Assembly (NCBI GenBank): GCA_937927675.1 | Contig: CALBSG010000159.1 | Coordinates: 1-64,000 of the forward strand | Reading direction: 5' to 3' | DNA from: an uncultured Paracoccaceae bacterium | GTDB lineage: Bacteria > Pseudomonadota > Alphaproteobacteria > Rhodobacterales > Rhodobacteraceae | DNA: 64,000 nucleotides | Shown: in pieces, positions 1 to 8,639 of the stretch | How positions within the stretch are numbered: the stretch's first letter is position 1 | Layout of the letters: every line of letters starts with the position of its first letter | Program-made: the position numbers and the translations under genes | Notes under the pieces: model-generated | Seen by the model: only the letters and a program-made list of their open reading frames with translations | The model's database searches: none | What the model was told of the DNA's origin: nothing

Positions 1-2926
1 GATGCATGGCCTCGATGTCAGCCCCATGGGTGGCGCAGATCGCTTCCCAGTCACTGCTGTCGATCCCAGAAATGCCTTCGCGCAATAGCTTCATCTTCAT
101 GAATGGGAATCCGGCGGCCAGCAGACTGCGCCACGCGTGATGCGGCAGGCTGATACCGGAGAGATCCCGCAATCCAAGCGAAAGAACGTTCTCGAAGCCG
201 AACAAGATTTGACGGGTCGGATCAAATAGATTGTCGCTCAAATCGGCGATGGACATTTCATACTGCTTGATCACGTCATCCTTATCGCAGAAGTTTTTGA
301 TGCTGTGCCAAAACGTCCTCAAGGGCATCGATGCCAAGTTTATCTGCTTCCAGCCGAAGAAGAAGCTCTGCGCATGATGTTTGCTGAAGGTGCATTCACT
401 TAGTGCGAAGAAGCCTGCATCGTGATCGCGGATCTGTTCGATGATCGGGCCAAGTGGCTGGAACGGACCAACGAGGCTGTCATTGGCGAAGTAGAGGCGT
501 TCCGCCCCCCAGACGTGCGGGAAGTTTCGGAGGATATCGGCCCATGCTCCGAAGTCGTATCCCCCATTTTCGCGCAGTAGCACACCGTCTACCAGATCGA
601 ACACGCCGTCGGCCACCGGGGTCGACAAGTCCTCAACCACCACGCAGACGATGACCAGCAGGCCCGCACGCTTCAACTCGTGCAGATAGATCAGTGTGTA
701 TTCTAGTGGCACGCCCAGTGGGCAGTGAGTGACGAAGAGGCAGATTTCGCGGTTAGCCACGCACTCAGGCGGTTCTTTAAGGCATTTCTGCCCGACCGGA
801 TCGCTGACCTGGGACAGTCTTTCCGGGGTCGCAGGTTGGGCGATCCGATCCGACGTAGTCCAGACTAAGCGGTGTCTGTTCACTTCAGGTTCTGTGGCGC
901 TGACAGCTTCAGCCAGCAGGACGCGCAGGGCGGAATGCCGCGCCTGCATCCGAACGAGGCCCTCGGCAGTCAGTCTCTCGCGCCGCTCATTTCCTATGCT
1001 GCTGCCACCGTCGTGGTGGACATAGGCATGGTCCGCGATGACGGAATCGAACCCGAGGTCCACCAGTTTCAGGCAGAGATCCTGAACCTCCCAGTAGCCA
1101 TGTGGAAAGGCCTCGCAATCTAGCCCGCCGGCCAGATCAAAGGCGCTGCGATCGACCAGCAAGCAGAAACCCGACAGGAAGGGGACACGGGGAAAGACTT
1201 TTTGGGAGATGGTTTTGACCTGAAGCGCTATCTCGTCAGGGTCCAGTTTGGCCAAGGGTGCCGTGCCAGTCGACGGGGTTGGGATAATCGTCTGATGGAA
1301 GCCATTGTTTGAAAGGGGGCCGACCAACGCGGTCTGCGGCCCGGCACGCAACGCTTCCAACATGTCGTCGAGCCAATGCGCAGTGACCTGCGTGTCGCTG
1401 TTCAGGAACATCATGAAGGGCGCGCAGCTTTCCCGGACGCCCGCCGTCACGGCGCGGGTGAAACCCAGATTTTCGGCGTTGCGGACGAGATGTACGTCGC
1501 CGTGGCGGTCGCGATAACCTGCTAGCCATGCCGCCGTCTCCTCCGAGGAACAATCGTCCACCAGGATGATCTTTCCCATGGAAGTTGATGGCCATCTGCG
1601 GATCGAGGCAAGACAGGTCTCAAGCTCGTCGATCGCATTGTAGACTGGAATGATGATATCGACGCAGGCCTCTGGCTCAGGTTCGGGCTTGTCCAGCGGC
1701 AGCCGATCGGTCTGGTCCGCGAGAATCCCGACGCCGTCTATGAACTCGAGGAAACGCGCTTCATCCGCGGTGTTTCGGAAGGCGCTGAAGGTCTCGGCCT
1801 GCAACTCTCCGACGACAACATCCCGCGGGTGGTTTTCCAGGTATGTGGCCAGATCGAACAGCGCCGTCTCGTACTCGCCTTCATTGGCCGACAGGGCGAT
1901 GCGCAGCAGTTGACGGAAATCGCCCAGCTGTTCGATGGGCGCTAGGGCGTCCACACTCTCTCTGGCCTTGGGGTCCTTTAGCCGCAGACGCGCACCAGCC
2001 AGCGCGACCATCGCATCCAGATTTCCCGGCTGCAGTTCCAGCGCCCGGGCGGCGTGATCGGCAGCTAGGTGCGGCGCCCCCAGTCGCAGCGCGGTATTGG
2101 CGATCAGCGCGTGGCTTTCAGTATCCTCAGGGGCGCAATTCAGCGCGAAGCGGAAATTGACATGGGCCTGGGTGATGTCCCCGGCCTTGAAGCAGGCAAT
2201 TCCCCTGACACGGAAGTTTGCTGCTTCGGCATTTAGATCGGGACGGGGAGCGGGGGCCGCCACGGGCTGGGCCAGCGCAAGGGCGGCATGGGCAGGGGCG
2301 GCCTGCATGGGATAGCCGAATGTCACGAAATCCTGCTGGAAGAGCCGCTCGATCGTTGCGATGTCTTCCGTGCTTGGAACCACCTTCGTGATCGAGGGAT
2401 TGCGTGTCAACACACGCTCGATCTGCAGCGGGCGGTTGCAGGGGCCGACCAGACCGTCGAGATAGGGGATCACCTGCTCCAGCCCATCTTCAAGCCGGAA
2501 GATCGTCGCCCCCGCTGGGATAAGGTCGACCATCGGCCGCAGATGGTTGTCGTACAGCCAAGGATTTTCCGCGATGGCGCGATCGAGATGCGCGACCCAG
2601 GTCGAAAAGCTCTCGCTTTGGTCGATCCGCCGCAGGTGGTCACGCAGGTAGTGATATTCTGATACGAGCCGATCGACCGGATGCCGCACGACGGCAAAAG
2701 ACGCATCGAAAAAATCAGCCGGAAACAGACGGTCCAAGGCGTCAGCCGAAATGTGCTGGGCAGAGCTGCGCGTCCAGTGCAGCGACGCAGGCTGGGCAAA
2801 GAAGTTCTTATCCAAGAAGCTCACGGCCCCGAACCGCGCGAGCAAATAGTCTTCGACCGCCGATCCGCCACATTTCGGGACATGCGCAAAGTAAACGATC
2901 TTCTGTGCGGCCTTGAAAAACGGCAT
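1..2926 (-). CDS. Sulfotransferase / TPR-like / GT2 glycosyltransferase / RgpF-like fusion protein (C-terminus outside window)
   Basis: The frame from the ATG at 2926 stays open for 975 codons to the window edge, so the C-terminus is missing. Domains in order: a sulfotransferase-type domain (residues about 5-190) with the 5'-phosphosulfate loop HVPKCGGSAV near residue 17 and the 3'-phosphate motif RHPVDRLVSEY near residue 80; a TPR-like Ala/Leu-rich helical region (about 240-410); a family-2 glycosyltransferase domain (about 420-640) starting VDIIIPVYN, with LVDDCSS, the DXD-like NSDT near 508 and EVQDLCLK near 612; then an RgpF-like rhamnan-synthesis domain with NGGYDFGAW near 783. By family, such proteins build or sulfate extracellular polysaccharide in the cytoplasm from PAPS and nucleotide sugars. 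The gene is divergent from the radical SAM pair. The domain calls are solid; donor, acceptor and product are unknown. Confidence 0.85.
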   Translation of the reverse strand, partial: MPFFKAAQKIVYFAHVPKCGGSAVEDYLLARFGAVSFLDKNFFAQPASLHWTRSSAQHISADALDRLFPADFFDASFAVVRHPVDRLVSEYHYLRDHLRRIDQSESFSTWVAHLDRAIAENPWLYDNHLRPMVDLIPAGATIFRLEDGLEQVIPYLDGLVGPCNRPLQIERVLTRNPSITKVVPSTEDIATIERLFQQDFVTFGYPMQAAPAHAALALAQPVAAPAPRPDLNAEAANFRVRGIACFKAGDITQAHVNFRFALNCAPEDTESHALIANTALRLGAPHLAADHAARALELQPGNLDAMVALAGARLRLKDPKARESVDALAPIEQLGDFRQLLRIALSANEGEYETALFDLATYLENHPRDVVVGELQAETFSAFRNTADEARFLEFIDGVGILADQTDRLPLDKPEPEPEACVDIIIPVYNAIDELETCLASIRRWPSTSMGKIILVDDCSSEETAAWLAGYRDRHGDVHLVRNAENLGFTRAVTAGVRESCAPFMMFLNSDTQVTAHWLDDMLEALRAGPQTALVGPLSNNGFHQTIIPTPSTGTAPLAKLDPDEIALQVKTISQKVFPRVPFLSGFCLLVDRSAFDLAGGLDCEAFPHGYWEVQDLCLKLVDLGFDSVIADHAYVHHDGGSSIGNERRERLTAEGLVRMQARHSALRVLLAEAVSATEPEVNRHRLVWTTSDRIAQPATPERLSQVSDPVGQKCLKEPPECVANREICLFVTHCPLGVPLEYTLIYLHELKRAGLLVIVCVVVEDLSTPVADGVFDLVDGVLLRENGGYDFGAWADILRNFPHVWGAERLYFANDSLVGPFQPLGPIIEQIRDHDAGFFALSECTFSKHHAQSFFFGWKQINLASMPLRTFWHSIKNFCDKDDVIKQYEMSIADLSDNLFDPTRQILFGFENVLSLGLRDLSGISLPHHAWRSLLAAGFPFMKMKLLREGISGIDSSDWEAICATHGADIEAMH

Positions 2927-3444
2927 TGCAAGTCCTTCGGCAGGTCATGGATGGCGCCAAGAAACGATGCCTGCCATCACGGATACTCACAGTGGGATCG
3001 CGTGCGCCATGCATGCTGGGCCGAATGCAGCTACAGGAAACCCGTTAGATTTTCTACACTCGCTAAAGAAGGGGAACTCTTGCGCAGATGGATTGCGGAT
3101 GTGCCAGACCGACATGTTGCAGGCGCACAACCAATCGGTTCGGTGAGGCGAGCGATGGCAGAAACGGGCTGACTGCGGGCCTGAGGTTGAGGGCGTCTCA
3201 TGCTGGTTGTAGAAGACTGCCAGAATTCAAGCTTGGATGAAGCCGGGCAACGTTAGAGTTCACTCATACGATAAATCTGACAGCCCGGTCGCTCCGCAAA
3301 TTCTCCCATGGGTGCCGTCCCTCATGATTATTGAAACTTTCGGGGGCCGCGGTGGTGCGATCGCGTAAGTTGGTGCCCCCGGGATACTGTGTTACGCGAC
3401 AAAGTGTAGCATTCCGGCTGCATCGGACTTCGTGAGGGCTTGAA
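2927..3444. promoter_or_regulatory. Divergent intergenic region between the glycosyl/sulfotransferase and radical SAM genes
   Basis: This 518-base gap separates two divergent starts and must carry a promoter for each. No convincing sigma-70 boxes could be assigned by eye. Short open frames here use TTA and CTA codons that the neighbouring genes avoid, so no gene is called. A stem-loop lies near the right end and a GAGGG ribosome binding site at 3434-3438 serves the gene at 3445. No cobalamin-riboswitch box was recognised. Confidence 0.5.
3341..3381 (+). other. Stem-loop in the presumed 5' leader of the radical SAM operon
   Basis: CGGGGGC at 3341-3347 is the exact reverse complement of GCCCCCG at 3375-3381. 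Inside, CGCG at 3348-3351 can pair with CGCG at 3362-3365, and the inner part holds the palindrome GCGATCGC. It ends 63 bases before the ATG at 3445. It could be an RNA leader structure or a DNA operator; neither is demonstrated. Confidence 0.35.
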
Positions 3445-4752
3445 ATGAGAAAACTGGCGCTGTTGTGCTGCTCGCCGCCGTTTGACGCCGATGAAATGCC
3501 ACTTACGATGCCGTCTTTTGGCATTCACCGCGTTCATGCGGCCGCGCGGTCAGGGGTTTATCCCCATCCGGTCGACATCCGCTTTTTTGATCTGGGGAAG
3601 ATCGGGCACGCTGAATGCCTGCAAGCACTGCTTGATTTCGAACCTGATCTCGTCGGCTTTTCGGTTTATGTCTGGTCACTGGCGCCGCTGATGCAGCTTG
3701 CGGCTGATGTGCGTGCGCGGCATCCGAAGGCGTTGTTGCTGTGGGGCGGTCCGTCAGCGCGGCGTGACTTGTTTGACCACGCTCATTATCGCGGCAGCTC
3801 GGCAGCCGTGGTGGATGCCGTATGCGAAGGCGATGGTGAGGCGATCATTCAGCACCTTATGGCTGTGCCGCAGCTTGATGCGGCGAGCTTAGCTGCAACG
3901 CCTGGTCTTTTTGCGCGAAACAGCACTGATGCTGGCTGGCACAGCTGCGGTGCCGCGCTGACCCTTGATCTGTCCGCGCTGGCCTCGCCCTATGAATTGG
4001 GTCTGATGCCCGCCGATGCTGTGGCCTATCTCGAAACCTATCGCGGCTGCCCGCTGTCATGCCGGTTCTGCGCTTGGGGGGCGACACGACCTGCGCGTGA
4101 TGTGTTTTCAGCCGATTACATTTCGGAGGAGTTGGATCGGTTTCGCAAATTGCGCGCTCCGGCAGTCTTCTTGCTGGATGCGGGTCTGAACCTGAACGCC
4201 AAAGGCTTCAAGAATCTGGTCGCCGCGCAAGAGCGGAGCGGATTTCTGTCAGAAGCGTTGTTTTGGGCCGAAATCTATCCCACCATCACCAAGCCAGAAC
4301 ATATCGAGTTCCTCGCCTCCGTCGGAACGGCCTATCTGGGCGTGGGACTGCAAAGTATCCACGAGCGGGTGCTGAAAGCCCATGAGCGTCCCTTTGATAT
4401 GCGCCGTTTTGCCAGCGCAGTCGAAAATCTGTCGCAGGTTGCGGGGCTTGAGATCCAAATTATCATGGGCTTGCCAGAGGATACGCCCGAAGGATTTCGC
4501 AGCACGTTGGAATTCGCTTTGGCATTGCCTGTGGCCTCTGTCCGGGTCTTCCACTGTCTTGTGCTGCCCGATGCCCTGCTGAGCCGGTCAGACCCGTCTT
4601 GGCGGATCGAGTTCGATCCGACCAATATGGCGATGCGGTCAAACCACACCTGGCCAGAACATACGCTGCATGCCATGCGGGCCGAGTTGAACAATTGGGT
4701 TGCCCGCCATGGTGGGACACAGGGCGAGTATTGGTGGTCCTTCCGCAAATGA
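3445..4752 (+). CDS. B12-binding-type radical SAM protein, first of a tandem pair
   Basis: This 435-residue protein has an N-terminal Rossmann-like region (about 1-150) of the B12-binding type (SFGIHRV, FEPDLVGFSVYVWSL, LLWGGPSAR), though the cobalamin axial-ligand motif DxHxxG is not seen. It is followed by a radical SAM domain with the [4Fe-4S] cysteines C202, C206 and C209 in YRGCPLSCRFCAWG. The Elp3/MiaB/NifB-like core continues with GLQSIHERVLKAHERPFD and IIMGLPEDTPEGF. By family it binds an iron-sulfur cluster and SAM and generates a 5'-deoxyadenosyl radical; methyl transfer or another radical reaction is possible and the substrate is unknown. The start is set by GAGGG six bases upstream. 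Its stop overlaps the next start as ATGA, implying coupled translation of equal-length paralogues. Class is certain, substrate is not. Confidence 0.88.
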   Translation: MRKLALLCCSPPFDADEMPLTMPSFGIHRVHAAARSGVYPHPVDIRFFDLGKIGHAECLQALLDFEPDLVGFSVYVWSLAPLMQLAADVRARHPKALLLWGGPSARRDLFDHAHYRGSSAAVVDAVCEGDGEAIIQHLMAVPQLDAASLAATPGLFARNSTDAGWHSCGAALTLDLSALASPYELGLMPADAVAYLETYRGCPLSCRFCAWGATRPARDVFSADYISEELDRFRKLRAPAVFLLDAGLNLNAKGFKNLVAAQERSGFLSEALFWAEIYPTITKPEHIEFLASVGTAYLGVGLQSIHERVLKAHERPFDMRRFASAVENLSQVAGLEIQIIMGLPEDTPEGFRSTLEFALALPVASVRVFHCLVLPDALLSRSDPSWRIEFDPTNMAMRSNHTWPEHTLHAMRAELNNWVARHGGTQGEYWWSFRK

Positions 4753-6056
4753 AACGGACGGGCAGACGCGTCGCCTTGCTGGCTTGGTATCCGCCAGACA
4801 ATCCGGCGTTGCCGCCCTTTATTCCGAATATGGGCATGTACATGGTGGCCGCCGCCCTGCGCGCGGCCAATCCAGACGGGCTTGAGCTGCGCATCTGGGA
4901 TGAGCGGACGCGGACGCCCGCCGAAGTTGCGGCTGAAATTGCAGCCTTCGACCCCGATGTAATCGGCGGATCCGCTTTCCTTTGGTCTTTGCCGTCGCTG
5001 CAAGAAACCCTTGTGCCGCTGATGCAAGACGATCCTCGTCGGCTTTTGGTGCTGGGCGGGCCATCCGCGCGGCAAAATATGCTGGCGCTGGCACCGTTTG
5101 CTCGCCTTTCCGCTCACGTTGATGTGCTTGTCCAAGGCGAAGGTGAGGCGACTTTTGCCGCGGTGATCGCTGCGCGAGATCGCAGCCCTGAGGGCCTGTT
5201 CGGGTTGCCGGGCCTGACCCTGCGGCACGAGGGAGAGCAATGGCAGTCAAGCGCCGCCGCCCCGCGTGCGGTGATGGATCTTCTCGCATCGCCCTACAGG
5301 CAGGGTCTGATACCGGCTGGCGGAATTGGGCTGCTTGAAACCTATCGCGGCTGCCCGTTCACCTGCTCCTTTTGCGAATGGGGTGTGATGGAGGCACCGA
5401 AGAACGTTCTGTCCACGGCGCGTATCGCGGGTGAATTCGCAGCAATGGATGATCTTGGGCTGGGGGCGGTGCTGCTGGCCGATGCCGGTTTGAACCTGAA
5501 CTCACAGGCCTTTGCGGCGCTGCGCCGTGCAGCGGCTGAAACGGGATTTCTGGCCAATCGCGCGCTGATTGCCGAAGTTTATCCCAAGTCGCTGACCGAA
5601 GATCACATCCGATTTCTGGAAACCGTTGGCGCGCCGCATATCGGGGTTGGTTTGCAATCGTTCGATGACGCTGTGCTGCGGCACGTCGAGCGCAAGTTTG
5701 ACCCCGCGCGACTGGGCGGGCTGATGGATGTGCTGCGCTCTGTCGCGTCGGTCACGACCGAGCTCATCATGGGGCTGCCCGGCGATACACCAGAGCGTTT
5801 TTTGACGAGTTTTGACCGCGCGCGCGCGCTGGGCACAGGGCTAAGGGTTTATCATTGTGCGGTTTTGCCTTCGGCGTTGATGGCGCGTGCCCCTGCGAGC
5901 GACGAGATGGAATTTGATCCCGTGACGCTTAAAATGCGGCGTTGTCGCGGTTGGCCCGGTGATACAATTGCACAAATGGTCGATCGTCTCACCATCGCGT
6001 CGCATCAGGCGGGCGGGGCAAGCGGGGATTATTTCTGGGTGTTCCCGCCGGCATAG
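4749..6056 (+). CDS. B12-binding-type radical SAM protein, second of a tandem pair
   Basis: Also 435 residues, and a paralogue of the preceding gene. The N-terminal domain has LPPFIPNMGMYMVAAALRA, FDPDVIGGSAFLWSLPS and LVLGGPSARQ. The radical SAM cysteines in YRGCPFTCSFCEWG fall at 202, 206 and 209, the same numbers as in the upstream partner. Later landmarks are LLADAGLNLNSQAF, GVGLQSFDDAVL and LIMGLPGDTPERF. The frame is open upstream to 4599, but the ATG at 4749 forms an ATGA overlap with the preceding stop and aligns the two N-termini, so it is preferred. The 3' end overlaps the convergent methyltransferase gene by 28 bases. The pair may act as a heterodimer or sequentially on one substrate; this is inference from coupling and equal length. 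Confidence 0.87.
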   Translation: MKRTGRRVALLAWYPPDNPALPPFIPNMGMYMVAAALRAANPDGLELRIWDERTRTPAEVAAEIAAFDPDVIGGSAFLWSLPSLQETLVPLMQDDPRRLLVLGGPSARQNMLALAPFARLSAHVDVLVQGEGEATFAAVIAARDRSPEGLFGLPGLTLRHEGEQWQSSAAAPRAVMDLLASPYRQGLIPAGGIGLLETYRGCPFTCSFCEWGVMEAPKNVLSTARIAGEFAAMDDLGLGAVLLADAGLNLNSQAFAALRRAAAETGFLANRALIAEVYPKSLTEDHIRFLETVGAPHIGVGLQSFDDAVLRHVERKFDPARLGGLMDVLRSVASVTTELIMGLPGDTPERFLTSFDRARALGTGLRVYHCAVLPSALMARAPASDEMEFDPVTLKMRRCRGWPGDTIAQMVDRLTIASHQAGGASGDYFWVFPPA

Positions 6057-6835
6057 ACGGTGGCCGGTTTGTCCAACACAAAGAGCACATAGCTGGCACA
6101 TCCGTTTTCAAACAGGCGGCGCAGTTCGATCACAGGATTGTCGGTAATCTGTGGTGGGCAGGCCGGCACCATCCAGTCAAATCCCGGCAGGCAGCGAGAG
6201 GTGACGTTCTGCGTCAAAAGCAGTTCGAACCCTGCCGCTTTGGCCATGGTGCAAAGATCATCCTCTGTCATGTCCGGAAAGGGCCACGGTCCGAAGCCCT
6301 GACAAACCGCCTTGATCGAGGACAATGTGTCTGGCGCGCGGTCCTTGCCCGCCAGAATGATCGTGCTGAACACCAGCCTTCCGCCCGAACGAAGCGCAGT
6401 TGCGGCGGCAGTCAGGAACCCGGCGGGGTCTGGGAAGTGGAACAAGGCTTCAAGAGACAAGATGCGGTCTGCCCAGCCGTGGCGAGCCTCGCTAAAGCGG
6501 GCCGCATCGCTAAGTAGCCAAGTCACCGGATTTTGCCACGGCCCTTCCCTTGCCAGATCGATCTGCCGGGGGTCAATGTTGACCCCGGTCAGGTTAAGCG
6601 GACTGAATGTTGCGTCCAGCAAGCGCAAGGTCCCGCCAAAGCCGCACCCCACATCGACAATCGTCGCGCCTTCACAGACGCCAAGATGTGCCAGATGAAG
6701 CTGGCTCATCGCGGTCTGGGCGTCGTCCAAGGTTTGGTCCGGCGTTGCCGCGTCAAACAGGCCCAGATGCACATGATCTGAGATCAAGCCTTCACGCCGA
6801 GAGGCAATCAGACCGTCGAAATAAGAAATGTTCAT
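6029..6835 (-). CDS. Class I SAM-dependent methyltransferase, last gene of the SapC operon
   Basis: This 268-residue protein has the SAM-binding motif I VDVGCGFGG at about residues 59-68, an acidic ribose-binding region GVNIDPRQIDLARE, and the post-motif ADRILSLEALFHFPDP, as in small-molecule and lipid methyltransferases (UbiE/cyclopropane-synthase-like fold). The likely reaction is methylation of a hydroxyl, amine or carbon of a small or lipid-like acceptor; the acceptor cannot be read from sequence. The ATG at 6835 (protein starting MNISYFDGL) forms an ATGA overlap with the upstream oxygenase stop, so it is preferred to the start 17 codons upstream. The gene is cytoplasmic with no signal peptide, and its 3' end overlaps the convergent radical SAM gene. 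Confidence 0.82.
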   Translation of the reverse strand: MNISYFDGLIASRREGLISDHVHLGLFDAATPDQTLDDAQTAMSQLHLAHLGVCEGATIVDVGCGFGGTLRLLDATFSPLNLTGVNIDPRQIDLAREGPWQNPVTWLLSDAARFSEARHGWADRILSLEALFHFPDPAGFLTAAATALRSGGRLVFSTIILAGKDRAPDTLSSIKAVCQGFGPWPFPDMTEDDLCTMAKAAGFELLLTQNVTSRCLPGFDWMVPACPPQITDNPVIELRRLFENGCASYVLFVLDKPATVYAGGNTQK

Positions 6836-7662
6836 CCCCAGCAATAGGTCCTGTCGCCCGTCCGGGAAAGCGCCATGAAGCTGCACATGGTCCAGCGGGT
6901 GCGCGCGCCCTCAACAGGTTGAACCCGATGCAGCCGCCGACCCGATTGCAGGATAATCATTGAGCCTGCCGGCACCCGGATTGCCTGCGACCGCAAGCTG
7001 GCCAGATCAGGCTTGGCCGCGGGCTGGGCATCATCGTTCCGATAGCGTCCTGCGGCATCCGTTGCAGTCAGATCGAACACTTCCAGCATTCCGCCCGCCT
7101 CCGCCTCTGCCAAGGTGACCACAAACGACAAGATGTCACCCTGAATGGCCGATGCAACATGGCGGTAGCTGGGCCGTAAGCTTTGTTCATTGTCGAAATG
7201 CGCGGGGATGTAGCCACCTGTCCTATGACCGCGGAAGGTGGTGAAGAAGTGGTGGCGGTCTTGGGGGCCGGGGGCTGCCTCAAAGGGGCGCGCTTCATCC
7301 ATCGCAGACATCAAGCCCGCAACGCGCTGGGCAATGTCGATGCCAATCTCGGCACCAAAGCGGCTCAGCGTGGCCTCAAAACGCGCGGCGGCGTCATAGT
7401 ATTCCCCAAGCTCAGGTGCGTTCAGGTTTAGGTTGCGCCCGTAAAAGAACGACCGAAATGGGCCCGGAAATTCTGTCTGCTCAAAGCCCGGATCGTTGCG
7501 CTCTAACCCCGCGACGATCTTGGCGCAGATTTCTGGCGTAAAGACGTTTTGCACAAGCAGGCCGTCCAATTTTCCCGCGCGCAGGGATGCAAAGCTACCT
7601 GAGGGCAAGGGGCCGTTGGCATCGAGCTGTTCGATCTGAAGAAATTCCGCCTGATCTGTCAT
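6832..7662 (-). CDS. 2-oxoglutarate/Fe(II)-dependent oxygenase (prolyl-4-hydroxylase-like)
   Basis: This 276-residue protein shows the double-stranded beta-helix iron site: HFD with H155 and D157 after RTGGYIPA, a distal H245 in RRLHRVQPV, and an arginine about ten residues later (GARTRW) expected to bind the 2-oxoglutarate carboxylate. By family it hydroxylates a protein side chain or a small molecule with O2 and 2-oxoglutarate. The ATG at 7662 is the only in-frame ATG near the domain start. The frame is open upstream to a stop at 7870-7872 but contains only GTG and TTG starts (7707, 7710), and the Shine-Dalgarno match at 7662 is weak, so an N-terminal extension is possible. Its stop overlaps the methyltransferase start as ATGA. 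The substrate is unknown; the adjacent SapC or giant protein are candidates only by proximity. Confidence 0.8.
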   Translation of the reverse strand: MTDQAEFLQIEQLDANGPLPSGSFASLRAGKLDGLLVQNVFTPEICAKIVAGLERNDPGFEQTEFPGPFRSFFYGRNLNLNAPELGEYYDAAARFEATLSRFGAEIGIDIAQRVAGLMSAMDEARPFEAAPGPQDRHHFFTTFRGHRTGGYIPAHFDNEQSLRPSYRHVASAIQGDILSFVVTLAEAEAGGMLEVFDLTATDAAGRYRNDDAQPAAKPDLASLRSQAIRVPAGSMIILQSGRRLHRVQPVEGARTRWTMCSFMALSRTGDRTYCWG

Positions 7663-7796
7663 GCCGGTCCCAATATTGATGCTGGAAAAGCATGAGGGTT
7701 GCTTCACCAAATTGCAATTGCCGCACGCGCCGGGAATAAATCCGATTTCGGTGAATTCCGCACAGGCCGATGCGATGGAATGGCGTGTCGGTTGGG
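7663..7796 (-). other. Short intergenic gap in the SapC operon
   Basis: This 134-base gap is the only real gap in an otherwise overlapping operon. The oxygenase frame remains open through it and encodes a Cys-containing stretch (GACGNC), but no ATG in that frame lies upstream of 7662. No hairpin or separate gene with a ribosome binding site was found. Confidence 0.4.
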
Positions 7797-8639
7797 TCAG
7801 AATATCCCGTATATTGCAGAACGGCGCAGCAAGCCTTGCGGCGTCCCTGCCAGATAATCGACCCCAAGGTCAAAGCGGTAGGGTGCCAGCAGTTCGGCGT
7901 CCTTTGCCAATGCGTCAATCAGACCCGGATGAAACCCTGTTTCGCGGGCAAAGCGGAGCGTGTCCTTTGTCGCCACCCGCGAAAAATAGACTGCACTGGA
8001 GTGGGATTTGCGCGAGATGACAAACACTTCCTCGCCATAGCGACCGGGGCAAAGTGGCGCCGGCAGGGTCGGCATGTCGCGCAGGTCCTGTTCAATTTGC
8101 GTCCGATTGGCCGCACTCTGATAGAAACGGTAATCGTTCTTTGCCACACGCCGCGTGCCATCCCAAATCTCGGATTGCCCGGCGCTGATCGTGCCGCCTT
8201 CGGCCTCGAAGTAGAGATCTACGCTGCCGATACCGCTGACCAGAGTTGCGGCGTCAAATTCCACTGAAAACATGAACCATGGCAAGGCATCAGCCTTGCT
8301 CAGGTCAGTTGCGAACAGATCTGGAAGGCAGTCTTGCAATGCCGCAATGCCGCAGCGGCGCTCGGCGCGGTCGTAGTCGTAGAAGTACAGCTCCCACGTC
8401 AACTGACCGGCCATTGATTTCACCCCCCAGACAGTTTTGAAGGGCTGCCATGTCTGACGGATACGGCCAAAGATTTCGGCCAGTCGCGCGCCTTCTGGCG
8501 TCAGGTCCAGCGAATGAGCCAAAAACGCCGCTTGCTGCAAGGTGCCGGGCGGCGACGCGGTAACCGGGTCATAGTCCCACTGGCAGAAATCGCGGAATGG
8601 GTCGTCTGGTTGCCGTATTGCGCGGATCAGCGGGGTCAT
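7797..8639 (-). CDS. Conserved-looking protein of unknown function, 280 residues
   Basis: No family is recognised. The protein has no signal peptide or membrane segment and alternates likely beta strands and helices, with aromatic-rich strands such as TWELYFYDY, SVDLYFEAEGG and SAVYFSRV. Repeated YF/LYF strand motifs also occur in the product of the preceding gene (LKIYLEF), so the two could share a fold; that is a weak impression. The ATG at 8639 forms an ATGA overlap with the upstream stop (8636-8638), so both are translated together. Codon use matches the neighbours and the long open frame is clearly coding. Its position between SapC and the oxygenase/methyltransferase pair suggests work on the same substrate. 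Confidence 0.7.
   Translation of the reverse strand: MTPLIRAIRQPDDPFRDFCQWDYDPVTASPPGTLQQAAFLAHSLDLTPEGARLAEIFGRIRQTWQPFKTVWGVKSMAGQLTWELYFYDYDRAERRCGIAALQDCLPDLFATDLSKADALPWFMFSVEFDAATLVSGIGSVDLYFEAEGGTISAGQSEIWDGTRRVAKNDYRFYQSAANRTQIEQDLRDMPTLPAPLCPGRYGEEVFVISRKSHSSAVYFSRVATKDTLRFARETGFHPGLIDALAKDAELLAPYRFDLGVDYLAGTPQGLLRRSAIYGIF

Noticed and set aside
2288..2662. A 124-codon plus-strand frame opposite the sulfotransferase domain
   Set aside because: The minus-strand frame carries the clear sulfotransferase and glycosyltransferase motifs across the whole span; the plus frame is a shadow.
2967..3146. A 59-codon plus-strand frame that could be a precursor peptide for the nearby radical SAM enzymes
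   Set aside because: It uses TTA once and CTA twice, codons that neighbours avoid, has no good ribosome binding site, and overlaps the upstream region of the divergent gene.
3341..3444. A cobalamin riboswitch before the B12-type radical SAM genes
   Set aside because: There is a hairpin but no conserved B12-box-like sequence was found in the leader.
4599..4748. Upstream extension of the second radical SAM gene to 4599
   Set aside because: It would overlap the first gene by about 150 bases, while the ATG at 4749 gives an ATGA overlap and aligns the N-termini of the paralogues.
4332..5240. A 302-codon minus-strand frame opposite the radical SAM genes
   Set aside because: It spans the junction of two well-supported plus-strand genes and has no domain character.
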